This document shows positions 1-6,897 of a stretch of DNA of 10,211 bases, piece after piece. Below the pieces are notes generated by a model. It made no database searches. It saw only the letters and a program-made list of their open reading frames with translations, and was not told the origin of the DNA. Location: the NCBI GenBank assembly GCA_024743015.1, contig JANSXJ010000110.1:1-10211 (forward strand), given 5' to 3'. The position numbers and the translations under genes were made by a program. Every line of letters starts with the position of its first letter. Position 1 is the first letter of the stretch. The DNA comes from Hyphomonas sp. (lineage in GTDB: Bacteria > Pseudomonadota > Alphaproteobacteria > Caulobacterales > Hyphomonadaceae).

Positions 1-60
1 GTTTCGGACCCTATAGGCCACAACCGCAAACTACCAGGCCCGTCCTGCCCCGAATTTTAT

Positions 61-64
61 GGAG
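61..64 (+). promoter_or_regulatory. Shine-Dalgarno GGAG of rpsU
   Basis: GGAG lies 8 nt before the ATT at 73, normal spacing for a bacterial ribosome-binding site. It points to ATT at 73 as the initiation codon. The in-frame TAG at 67-69 rules out any start further upstream, and no ATG, GTG or TTG lies between this stop and the conserved N-terminus. Confidence 0.65.
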
Positions 65-72
65 AGTAGACC

Positions 73-282
73 ATTATTCAGATTACCGTTCGCGACAATA
101 ATGTAGAACAAGCCCTGCGCGCCCTCAAGAAAAAGATGCAACGCGAAGGCCTGTTCCGTGAAATGAAATCCCGCACTTATTTCGAGAAGCCATCTGAAAA
201 GAAGGCTCGCCAGAAAGCCGAAGCTGTGCGCCGCGCTCGCAAACTTGCTCGGAAGCGCGCCCAGCGTGAGGGTCTGGTTTAA
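73..282 (+). CDS. rpsU: 30S ribosomal protein S21, apparent ATT start
   Basis: Small basic protein of the 30S subunit platform, near the anti-Shine-Dalgarno end of 16S rRNA; in the bacteria where it has been studied it helps initiation. The 69-residue frame reads (M)[20 protein letters not shown], then an FREMK motif, [20 protein letters not shown], and an Arg/Lys-rich tail ending REGLV. This is full-length S21. The start is unusual: the frame has TAG at 67-69, then ACC ATT ATT CAG, so the conserved first Met falls on ATT at 73. GGAG at 61-64 is correctly spaced for it. An ATG at 59 opens a different frame that stops after 15 codons at 106. The gene stands alone and is followed by a strong terminator. 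No clear promoter is visible in the first 58 bases. Identity is near certain; the ATT start could also be a base error for ATG. Confidence 0.95.
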   Translation: MIQITVRDNNVEQALRALKKKMQREGLFREMKSRTYFEKPSEKKARQKAEAVRRARKLARKRAQREGLV

Positions 283-312
283 ACAACCAGAGAATAGGTT
301 TTAGAATACCCC

Positions 313-346
313 CCCCCGTGCCTTACGGTGCGGGGGTTTCTTTTTT
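313..346 (+). terminator. Intrinsic terminator of rpsU
   Basis: CCCCCG (313-318) pairs with CGGGGG (331-336). The inner TGCC/GGTG pairs (two of them G-T) extend the stem to about 10 bp around a TTAC loop. The stem is followed by TTT C TTTTTT (337-346). It lies 30 nt after the rpsU stop and separates it from the convergent minus-strand gene ending at 393. The 5' arm is part of a run of nine C (309-317), a homopolymer whose length may vary between strains or assemblies. Confidence 0.9.
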
Positions 347-392
347 GGGCGGCAAGAAAGCTGGCCGTCTCAGTCCCGATGCGGACAGATGG

Positions 393-1295
393 CTAGTGTA
401 GAAAGACGATCCGCTTTCGGTCCTGATCGATTTGCACCCTAAAATTCTCGAGGAAATCCACGCCGATCACCATCATCGGTTCGTTCTCGAAGCCCATCTG
501 TTGAAACAGTTCTGACTCCAGAACGGGTAGGCCCAGGCGAGGCACACTGAATTTCCCCATCCGGAGATCGCGCAAATTGTAGGTTTCTATTCGATTGCGC
601 GACAGATCTGCCCCGTGCATTTCCTGTTCGGACTCTATCCTGCGCACACCGCGCGCGCGCTCAGCAAAGGACGGATTTACGAAACTCACGCTGGCGCCCG
701 TATCAACCAGGGCCTTGCCGCGGACCCCGTTAATCCGCACGGGAACGTAGATCAGTCCGCCATTCAGGGTGTAAGTGATCGCGCTGCGCGTTTTTCCACG
801 CGCAAATTTCGGGTATCCCTCATAGAAATCGACGCGGCCATTGGGAAAGTCAAAATCAATGATCTGCGATTGAAAAAGCGACGCCGGGAGCACGCATTGC
901 TCTATCGGAAATTCGTCTTTCGTGTTCACCGCGGCGGGGATTCCAGACCATGACTGCGCGCCGACGGCGATAGACTCTACACGAGTCAGCGGGAATGTAC
1001 GTTGACCGCCTAGTCCGAGAACCTTCGTTTCGCCTGGCGCGTGTTGGCTCAGCTCGGCGCCTAATAAACTGTCATCGACCACGGCGATCGTGGCCCCTGT
1101 ATCTATCAGAGCAGACGTGGAATGACCGTTTATCCTGATCATGATGATCGGCCAATTATCTTCGTTAGGTAATAAAGTCAGGCCCGTGCGTTCAGTCGCA
1201 GAGGCTGCGCTCACCGCGCAAAACATCAAGACCAGCAGCAGCGTCGCAACGCTCGACCAGTTCAAACGGGTTGGCAATCCGGCAGATTCTCCCAT
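393..1295 (-). CDS. Exported retropepsin-like aspartyl protease, two DTGA motifs
   Basis: Predicted aspartic-protease-fold protein of 300 residues. Residues about 13-33 form a hydrophobic stretch ending in small residues (AVSAASA), consistent with a signal peptide, so the protein is probably periplasmic or secreted. Two retropepsin-type active-site motifs are visible, LIDTGAT (residues 63-69) and LVDTGAS (196-202). Each is followed by a hydrophobic-rich strand. A flap-like LGLGGQ lies at 93-98, and the C-terminus has the family pattern VIGVDFLENFRVQID (276-290). Having both aspartates in one chain means a monomer could form the full active site, whereas single-domain retropepsins must dimerise. 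The ATG at 1295 has a GAGG almost touching it; a TTG at residue 7 (1277) sits better behind GGAGAA and is an alternative start. It lies 47 nt downstream of the acyl-CoA ligase gene and probably shares its transcript. Substrate unknown. Confidence 0.82.
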   Translation of the reverse strand: MGESAGLPTRLNWSSVATLLLVLMFCAVSAASATERTGLTLLPNEDNWPIIMIRINGHSTSALIDTGATIAVVDDSLLGAELSQHAPGETKVLGLGGQRTFPLTRVESIAVGAQSWSGIPAAVNTKDEFPIEQCVLPASLFQSQIIDFDFPNGRVDFYEGYPKFARGKTRSAITYTLNGGLIYVPVRINGVRGKALVDTGASVSFVNPSFAERARGVRRIESEQEMHGADLSRNRIETYNLRDLRMGKFSVPRLGLPVLESELFQQMGFENEPMMVIGVDFLENFRVQIDQDRKRIVFLH

Positions 1296-1342
1296 CCCTC
1301 ATTGTGACATGAAGTGCGGGTACGCGTCCATTGCGAGCGGGC

Positions 1343-3010
1343 TTAGAGGCAGTCCTGCAGTTTTCGGCGTAGAATTTTGCCAATCGGATTCTTCGGCAGC
1401 TCTTCGATGAAGTGCACTTTGCGGGGGACCTTGTAGCCCGTCAGGTGATCACGGCAGTAGGCCAGAATATCGGCCTCACTCAGCTTACGCTCGCCTTGAA
1501 CAATAAAGGCATGTAGCTCTTCGCCGCCGTCTTCGCTGCGAATGCCGGCGCTCGCCGCCTCGCCAACGCCTGGGCAGGCGCTGAGGACTTCATCGACTTC
1601 ATTCGGGAAGACATTGAAGCCGCTGACGAGCACCATGTCCTTGCAACGGTCGACAATGTGCAGCTCTCCGGTCTTATCGAATTGCCCCATGTCACCGGTC
1701 TTGAACCAATCGCCGTGATAGGAGGCTTTCGTCTCCTGAGCGCGGCCAAGGTAGCCGGTCATCACTTGCGGTCCGGAGATGACGATTTCGCCGACAATGT
1801 TCGGAGCTTGTGTCAGTGCACCATTGCTCAAGAGGCGCACTTCGGTGCCTGGAAGCGGCGTTCCGGCGGAGCCTTTTGCGGTGCTCTTCGAATGATCGCG
1901 TACGGCGATCAGTGTCGTGGCTTCGGTCATGCCGTAGCCTTCGATAATGTTGGACCCGGTTACCTCCATCCAGCGCTGGGCGACGCGATCATGCAAGGCC
2001 GCGGCGCCTGATATGGTAATCTTGAGGCTGCGGCCATATTCGAGGAACCAGTCCTCTTCGAGTAATTTCTCGAACAAGGTGTTCACACCCGGAAAATAGT
2101 CCGGCTTAAACTTCTTGAAAGCAGGCTTCATATTGGTCAGCGGTCGCGGGTTCGGGACCAGGACCAGGTGGCCCCCATTGGTGATTGCGATAACCGAGGC
2201 GAGCATGCCGAACACGTGATAGACGGGCAGGGCCAGCAGCATGGTCTGCTGCGGCGTGTTCAGGAGCTCCGGCGAAGCGAGGGCGAATTGAGCGATATTG
2301 CTCATCAGACCCTGCTCGGTCAGACGCACACCTTTGGACACGCCGGTTGTGCCACCGGAATACTGATAAATCGTGTCACGTGTCGGCTCGAGCGTATCGA
2401 CATAACGCACGCGGTGCGGCGCATCGGCTGAGAGAATGTCGACCAGCCGGGTGTGCGCACCCTTAAACGGGCGATCGAGTCTCTTGACCTTCTGCAGCAG
2501 CAGGTTGAGGAAACTGCGGGTCAACGGGCTGAAAAAATCGGTCAGCGAGATCGAGATGACCTGATCCACATTTGTGCCCGCGACAGCGTCTTCCATCATC
2601 TCCGAAAAGATCGTCGAACCGATCAAGCAGCGCGCACCGCTATCCTTCAGCTGACGGCGTGTCTCTGCCGCGGTGTAAAGCGGGTTCACATTAGTGATGG
2701 TCAGTCCGGCCAGGTAAACACCGAGCAGGCTGACAATGTAAGATGTGCAATTTGGGGACTGGATGGCGACGACATCGCCCTGATCGTAGCCAAGGTCCTC
2801 TCGCAGGTAACGAGCGAGCTTCTGAGCCGACTGGATCGCTGTTTTGAAGTCGGTGGTCTCGGACTGGCCGTTTGGCAGCGCCGTTGTCAGAAACGGCGCA
2901 TCGCCAAAGACACTCTCGGCTTCAAAAATCTTCTCGTGCAGCCGATCAACTTCGATCGCGGCAGACGGGTTGAGAGTAGGAGCAAAATTAGAGACAGGAG
3001 AAACGGCCAT
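1343..3010 (-). CDS. fadD: Long-chain fatty-acid--CoA ligase (FadD type)
   Basis: ATP-dependent activation of fatty acids to acyl-CoA through an acyl-adenylate, feeding beta-oxidation or lipid synthesis. The protein has 555 residues, close to E. coli FadD. Landmarks of the ANL superfamily in order: NVNPLYTAAE (107-116); P-loop YSGGTTGVSKG (217-227); HVFG (265-268); GYGMTEATT (358-366); TGD (438-440); the hinge region IVDRCKDMVLVSGFNVFPNE (452-471), which is the fatty-acyl-CoA synthetase signature in its FadD form; and NPIGK (541-545), whose Lys545 is the adenylation lysine. No domain is missing. The ATG at 3010 is preceded by GGAAAG, a modest ribosome-binding site. The gene lies 94 nt downstream of a thioesterase-like gene and 47 nt upstream of the retropepsin-like gene on the same strand, so a three-gene transcript is plausible. 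Chain-length preference cannot be read from the sequence. Confidence 0.93.
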   Translation of the reverse strand: MAVSPVSNFAPTLNPSAAIEVDRLHEKIFEAESVFGDAPFLTTALPNGQSETTDFKTAIQSAQKLARYLREDLGYDQGDVVAIQSPNCTSYIVSLLGVYLAGLTITNVNPLYTAAETRRQLKDSGARCLIGSTIFSEMMEDAVAGTNVDQVISISLTDFFSPLTRSFLNLLLQKVKRLDRPFKGAHTRLVDILSADAPHRVRYVDTLEPTRDTIYQYSGGTTGVSKGVRLTEQGLMSNIAQFALASPELLNTPQQTMLLALPVYHVFGMLASVIAITNGGHLVLVPNPRPLTNMKPAFKKFKPDYFPGVNTLFEKLLEEDWFLEYGRSLKITISGAAALHDRVAQRWMEVTGSNIIEGYGMTEATTLIAVRDHSKSTAKGSAGTPLPGTEVRLLSNGALTQAPNIVGEIVISGPQVMTGYLGRAQETKASYHGDWFKTGDMGQFDKTGELHIVDRCKDMVLVSGFNVFPNEVDEVLSACPGVGEAASAGIRSEDGGEELHAFIVQGERKLSEADILAYCRDHLTGYKVPRKVHFIEELPKNPIGKILRRKLQDCL

Positions 3011-3104
3011 GATACTTTCCGGATTGGGAAGATCAGACCCTAGCCAAGCAAGCTTTGAATCTCGTTACAGTTGATTTTCGAATTTAGGGTTGGCCTGGAA
3101 ACGA

Positions 3105-3656
3105 TTAGGCAAGACTTAGCGCCTGGTTGGCGTCTTTTACGCGCAAATACTCTTCAAGCAGCCCGCGCGCAGTTGGCGACAATGGCGCCTCGACATAGGC
3201 TTCGCCAAGTTCACGCAGCATGTCCGCTCCGGTGACCTTGTCGCGTCCCGCATGCGTCACCCGGGTTAGGTAAACCGAGTTCAGAACCTCCGCGCCATTG
3301 GCATCAAACCAGGTGTGTTCGATCTCGACATATTGGTCTTCCCAACCGACGACGCGGGTATGAATTTCCAGCTCTCCGCCGGGAATTTCAGGTTGCCGAC
3401 GTGTCTGAACAGAACTGACGACTATGGGAATCCAGCCATTGCGGCGCACCACCGCTGACATGCGGGTGCCAATAAAGAAATTGATAAGGGAAATATCGAT
3501 AAAAGACGGGATTCTGGAGGGAAACAATTGGCCGCCCCTTGTCCGATCCCAAAACTTCGGTTTGAAGCTGTATCTGGTGCCATTCCAGACATCTGCATCC
3601 CGGGGCCCGAGATACGTTCTAATCACGGTTAACAAAAGGCTAAAGAATAGATCCAT
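3105..3656 (-). CDS. Hotdog-fold thioesterase-like protein, degenerate active site
   Basis: Protein of 183 residues resembling the 4HBT/THEM6-like thioesterases. It has a hydrophobic N-terminus (about 3-17), then SFKPKFWDRTRGG (30-42), RRNGWIPIVVSSVQTRR (71-87), and strands such as GELEIHTRVVGWEDQYVEIE (94-113). Members of this group usually carry a D-x-D-x-N-x-H-M-N-N active-site segment about 38 residues before the conserved Gly-Trp. Here the matching place reads WDRTRGGQLFP (36-46), so the second Asp is Thr39, the His is Gln43 and the Asn pair is missing. It may bind acyl groups without hydrolysing them, or use other residues. This alignment is from memory. The start is uncertain: ATG at 3656, or TTG at 3662 two codons earlier in frame; neither has a strong Shine-Dalgarno sequence. 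It is the first gene of the minus-strand lipid block and diverges from the oxidoreductase gene. Confidence 0.7.
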   Translation of the reverse strand: MDLFFSLLLTVIRTYLGPRDADVWNGTRYSFKPKFWDRTRGGQLFPSRIPSFIDISLINFFIGTRMSAVVRRNGWIPIVVSSVQTRRQPEIPGGELEIHTRVVGWEDQYVEIEHTWFDANGAEVLNSVYLTRVTHAGRDKVTGADMLRELGEAYVEAPLSPTARGLLEEYLRVKDANQALSLA

Positions 3657-3731
3657 ACTCAACTCGAACTATTATCCGTGAGCCCGGGGGGACTCAAGGT
3701 TAATCTGAATAGCATCGATATTGTTAATTTT

Positions 3732-3737
3732 TATACT
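3732..3737 (+). promoter_or_regulatory. Possible -10 element (TATACT)
   Basis: TATACT ends 7 nt before the ATG of the oxidoreductase gene at 3745, so transcription from it would start at or next to the ATG and give a leaderless mRNA. No good -35 hexamer is seen at the expected distance. There is no convincing Shine-Dalgarno sequence either, only GAG at 3738-3740. The 82-bp gap must also hold the promoter of the divergent thioesterase-like gene. Confidence 0.3.
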
Positions 3738-3744
3738 GAGATAA

Positions 3745-5013
3745 ATGACCACACCCCCTTCCTCTCATGACATCGCGCGAGCGAAGTATCTCATCCTGGG
3801 TGCCGGACCGGCCGGGTTGACCATGGCGAAGATGTTGGCAGATCGGGGCGTGGATGACGTCATTCTGATCGAGGCGTCGGGAAAGGTCGGCGGCAAATGC
3901 CTCTCCTCCGAAATCGGTGACCATGTCGTGGAATTCGGCACGTGCTACGCGATCTGGTCTCACAAATACATTCTCAAGCAAATGAAGAAGCTTGGCATCA
4001 AGCGGAACTATTTGCGGGCCCAGCGGATCGATGACCGGGAACTGATGGACTATATCCGCGATGGCAGCGGGCCGTCCTTTTTCTGGCAGGTCTTCAAGTA
4101 TCTGCGCCTCCGCGGTCGCCTCATGGCAAAGGCGGACGCGAACGATCCTGAGGTCAATGACTTACTCGCGCAGCCGACCTCTGATTGGCTGCGCGCGCAT
4201 AATCTCGGCAAGATCGAGCATATGATGCACCGGGTCGTGACCTCGATCGGGTATGGATATCTCAACCGCCTGCCGCTCATTCATGCCTTCCGATGGGTCG
4301 ACTTCAACATGATGCTGACGGGGCTGCTAAAATTCACCGTCATGCCCGATGGAGGCTGGCAACGCTTCTGGGACAGATTTGCCGAGGGACTCGACATTCA
4401 CCTGAACCAACGCGCCACAAAGATTGTAAGAGCCGCATCCGGCATTCGCGTCGTTACGGAAAACGGATCCGAATTCATTGGCGAACGGCTGATCAATACG
4501 ATCCCCCTGGACGTCTTCAACCAGCTGACACATCCTTCGAAAGCAGAAACGCGGGTCGCCGAAGCCATTGATTGGGGTGGCTACACCACATCGCTCCTTT
4601 CGGTTGCTGACTGGCCGCATGACGTGCCGGTGAATTCATGGAGCGCGACCTGCGCCACGGATGCGAATGATGGGCAAATTCTGTTCTCAAGGATAGAATG
4701 TGAGGACGAAGACGGGCGCACACTCGTTACAGTCGGGCAGCTATCAGCCGCCTATGAGCCGGATGAGTTGACCGAACTCGCGCGCTTTAGCGCGCAAGAG
4801 CGCGGCGCGGTCGACCCGCGTATCGTGCAGCAAGTCGTATGGTCCTATATGCCAACCTACAAAGCCGGTGCCATCAGGGACGGGTTGATCGCGGCGATGG
4901 CGGCCATGCAGGGCGAGAACAATACGTTCCATACCGGTGCCAGCTTTTCGCACGAAGCGGTCTCAACGATTTCGAGTTTTAACGCACAGCTGCTTGCAAA
5001 GGTAGCACCTTGA
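3745..5013 (+). CDS. FAD-dependent oxidoreductase (amine-oxidase-like)
   Basis: Flavoprotein of 422 residues. The N-terminal Rossmann motif is LILGAGPAGL (16-25), with the ribose-binding acid at Glu43 in LIEASGKVGGKC (41-52). The GG-K that follows, and EFGTCYAIW (63-71), resemble the amine oxidase/protoporphyrinogen oxidase/phytoene desaturase superfamily. A middle segment PDGGWQRFWDRFAEGL (201-216) is typical of the substrate-domain entry in that superfamily. A second FAD-contacting region is likely at the C-terminus (HTGASFSHEAVSTISSFN, 396-413). No signal peptide or membrane helix is evident. The substrate is unknown. The ATG at 3745 has almost no leader. Its 3' end overlaps the convergent pseudo-kinase gene by 35 bp. 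Its divergent position to an acyl-CoA ligase and thioesterase-like pair hints at a lipid or polyketide-like substrate, which is inference only. Confidence 0.8.
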   Translation: MTTPPSSHDIARAKYLILGAGPAGLTMAKMLADRGVDDVILIEASGKVGGKCLSSEIGDHVVEFGTCYAIWSHKYILKQMKKLGIKRNYLRAQRIDDRELMDYIRDGSGPSFFWQVFKYLRLRGRLMAKADANDPEVNDLLAQPTSDWLRAHNLGKIEHMMHRVVTSIGYGYLNRLPLIHAFRWVDFNMMLTGLLKFTVMPDGGWQRFWDRFAEGLDIHLNQRATKIVRAASGIRVVTENGSEFIGERLINTIPLDVFNQLTHPSKAETRVAEAIDWGGYTTSLLSVADWPHDVPVNSWSATCATDANDGQILFSRIECEDEDGRTLVTVGQLSAAYEPDELTELARFSAQERGAVDPRIVQQVVWSYMPTYKAGAIRDGLIAAMAAMQGENNTFHTGASFSHEAVSTISSFNAQLLAKVAP

Positions 5014-6664
5014 GGTCCTGACCTGTGCTGTACACATGGTCGCCCGGAATGATCGCGACCAGGTTCACGGATTTATCACCGCTGAGATTTTCCTGATACT
5101 TCCCGCCCAGATTCGCGATGTGGGTTTCGGACATATAAGACGCATACTCGTCCAGGGTCACTTCCGAGCCATCAGAGGTTTCGATGGTCGCTGTTGCCGT
5201 CTCTTTTTCCAGCGTGGTCGTTGCAGCATAGGCCCCGCGTACAATGAAGCAGATTGAACTGGACCCGTCCGTCATCGCGCGAACATAGAGCGACAGACGC
5301 CCCGTATTCCCGACGGTGCGGTGCGCTTTCAGACACATCTGCCCCAGCGCCCGGGTGAGAGATCCGCTCGCAGACGACTTGACGAGCAAGTCTTCCGGGA
5401 TCGCCTTAACCAGAGCGGCGATCGCTGTCTCGGACAGATCTGATTGCGCCATCTGGGCAAACTCTTCCGCGAAGATCTCCCGCAGCCGAACCGCTTCGGA
5501 ATCGACGAGGTGTGCATTATCGTCGAGTGAATGGCGCGTCATGGAGGACATGAGGCCCTCAAGATCCTTGGAGGCGTTCATGATGAGATTGGCGAGATTA
5601 CCCAATTCCTCATCATCGAACTTGATGCGGGAATCTGGCTGCAGCAGGCGCGCATATTTCCGGATCGTCTTGATCGGATAGATCACTTCCCGCGAAATCG
5701 ACTCGAAGAAGGCTGATTTTGTCTGCAGAGCCTGTTCGGCCTGCTGGCGTGATTCAAGTATAGTCTGCTGGCTTTCCACCAGGGAACTGACATTCTCAAT
5801 CAGTTCGATGCGATCACCGGCGACACCATTGAAATCCGTCTTGCGATAGTATTGACCGTCCCAGAAATAGAAGCCTTCGCGCGTGCGCCCGCCATGTTGT
5901 AGCGCCTCTCGGTTCTTTTCCATGGTTGCATTGCAGAACACCACGTCTCCGGAACTGTCCTGGATCTCCAGGCCGATCCCGAGCGTCTTCACCGCAGATT
6001 CAAGTCGGCCCTTGGACAGTTGGAGACCGAGGCGAACGCGCAGCATCTCAACCGTCTCATTGTATTTGAGGTGCGCCATATAGACCATGGTGACGCCAAG
6101 CGTTCCGCCCATCGCCGCGGTAATGATCGCTGCCGCGCCATCGATAAAGACAAGCGAGCAGATTGTGACTGGCAACGCCCCGGCAAGGAAGCGCGCTGAC
6201 ATAGCCGAGTTCGATCCGAGACACGCCGCGGCTGCTGCGCACATGCCGGTCGAGAGAGCTGCCAGCGTGATATTGGCCGCAGGATCAGGTCCGGCAAAGA
6301 CGATACAGCTCAGCGCCCACCAGGCCCCGAACAGGAAATTGTTGCGCGCGCCTTTCTTCAGGAACCCTCCGGACAGTTTCGCGTCCTTCGGGACATTGTC
6401 CATCGCCTTGGCGCCGACATACTGGAAGTAGGAGAAGTAAGCGATCGGCGCCCACCACATCAGCGCCAGCCACCATTGGGTAAACTGCGCAAAGATCAGC
6501 GCAACAACCGTTCCATTGATCGCCGTGATCAACGATAGCGGCTTCATCACTGCAGCCAGCTGATCAAACAGCTCGCGCAAAACCAGCTGCCGCAGCTCCC
6601 CGTCCGGGAGCTCCGTTTTACCGTGCACGATGCTGTTGAACATGGTTTTGGTGGTGATGCGCAT
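4979..6664 (-). CDS. Membrane PAS / pseudo-histidine kinase protein
   Basis: Protein of 561 residues with the layout of a membrane sensor kinase. Several hydrophobic segments lie at about 43-61, 65-84, 109-125, 131-150 and 158-198. A PAS-like domain follows (about 225-295, with LGIGLEIQDSSGDVVFCN at 228-245), then a coiled coil (about 295-320), a HisKA-like helix and an ATPase-like C-terminus. The helix reads KSAFFESISREVIYPIKTI (316-334), where active kinases have S-H-E-L-R-T-P, so Arg325 replaces the phosphoacceptor His. The N-box position reads CLKAHRT (444-450), with Lys446 in place of Asn. No DxGxG or GxGLG box is seen, yet the terminal strand pattern ANLGGKYQENLSGDKSVNLV (517-536) still matches the end of a HATPase domain. 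It is probably catalytically dead and may act as a sensor or a scaffold. No response regulator is next to it. The ATG at 6664 has only a weak ribosome-binding site; Met8 is an alternative. Confidence 0.78.
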   Translation of the reverse strand: MRITTKTMFNSIVHGKTELPDGELRQLVLRELFDQLAAVMKPLSLITAINGTVVALIFAQFTQWWLALMWWAPIAYFSYFQYVGAKAMDNVPKDAKLSGGFLKKGARNNFLFGAWWALSCIVFAGPDPAANITLAALSTGMCAAAAACLGSNSAMSARFLAGALPVTICSLVFIDGAAAIITAAMGGTLGVTMVYMAHLKYNETVEMLRVRLGLQLSKGRLESAVKTLGIGLEIQDSSGDVVFCNATMEKNREALQHGGRTREGFYFWDGQYYRKTDFNGVAGDRIELIENVSSLVESQQTILESRQQAEQALQTKSAFFESISREVIYPIKTIRKYARLLQPDSRIKFDDEELGNLANLIMNASKDLEGLMSSMTRHSLDDNAHLVDSEAVRLREIFAEEFAQMAQSDLSETAIAALVKAIPEDLLVKSSASGSLTRALGQMCLKAHRTVGNTGRLSLYVRAMTDGSSSICFIVRGAYAATTTLEKETATATIETSDGSEVTLDEYASYMSETHIANLGGKYQENLSGDKSVNLVAIIPGDHVYSTGQDLKVLPLQAAVR

Positions 6665-6761
6665 GCCCGCACATAACCATACATGTCTTGAAAAACTGGT
6701 CGCAGCCTTCGTTAATCTGCGTTCATGTTTTTTTAGAAACCATCAATCAAGCTTGCGACTT

Positions 6762-6780
6762 GGTTAACATGCGCGGTTAA
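6762..6780 (+). promoter_or_regulatory. GGTTAA direct repeat
   Basis: GGTTAA occurs at 6762-6767 and 6775-6780, start to start 13 bp, just over one helical turn. TTAA half-sites in tandem recall CtrA boxes of Caulobacter-like bacteria, but those have TTAA copies 11 bp apart, so this does not fit the standard spacing. It may be a regulator site for either divergent gene. Confidence 0.3.
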
Positions 6781-6885
6781 GTTGAAACTTTATTGAGGCG
6801 CTCGGCTAATTTTTACGAATTGGTTCACTATTCATGAAACAATTGACGCTCGAAAAGGCGCGTGCAAGTTTGAGTAAAAACTGAT

Positions 6886-6891
6886 GGGAAG
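6886..6891 (+). promoter_or_regulatory. Ribosome-binding site GGGAAG
   Basis: GGGAAG ends 6 nt before the GTG at 6898 and selects that GTG. The later in-frame ATG codons at 6925-6933 have no such site. Confidence 0.6.
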
Positions 6892-6897
6892 AAATCC

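Larger units (their letters stand above)
6665..6897. other. Divergent intergenic region
   Basis: This 233-bp, AT-richer gap separates the divergent pseudo-kinase (minus) and DUF4442-type (plus) genes and must hold promoters for both. I see no convincing -35/-10 pair, no RNA gene and no plausible small ORF. It contains a run of seven T (6728-6734) and the GGTTAA direct repeat described separately. The last 12 bases include the ribosome-binding site of the plus-strand gene. Confidence 0.6.

Noticed and set aside
309..317. C9 run as a phase-variation switch
   Set aside because: It lies in a terminator stem between genes, not in a coding or promoter position where length change would switch a gene.
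615..953. 112-codon plus-strand frame
   Set aside because: It is opposite the retropepsin-like gene, whose DTGA motifs and signal peptide are clear.
2453..3043. 196-codon open frame on the plus strand
   Set aside because: It is antisense to the fadD 5' part, has no family-like motif, and fadD is unmistakable.
4979..6664. Active two-component sensor kinase
   Set aside because: The H-box His, the N-box Asn and the glycine boxes are not present.
6762..6780. CtrA box TTAA-N7-TTAA
   Set aside because: The TTAA copies are separated by 9 nt, not 7, so the standard box is not met; kept only as an unexplained direct repeat.
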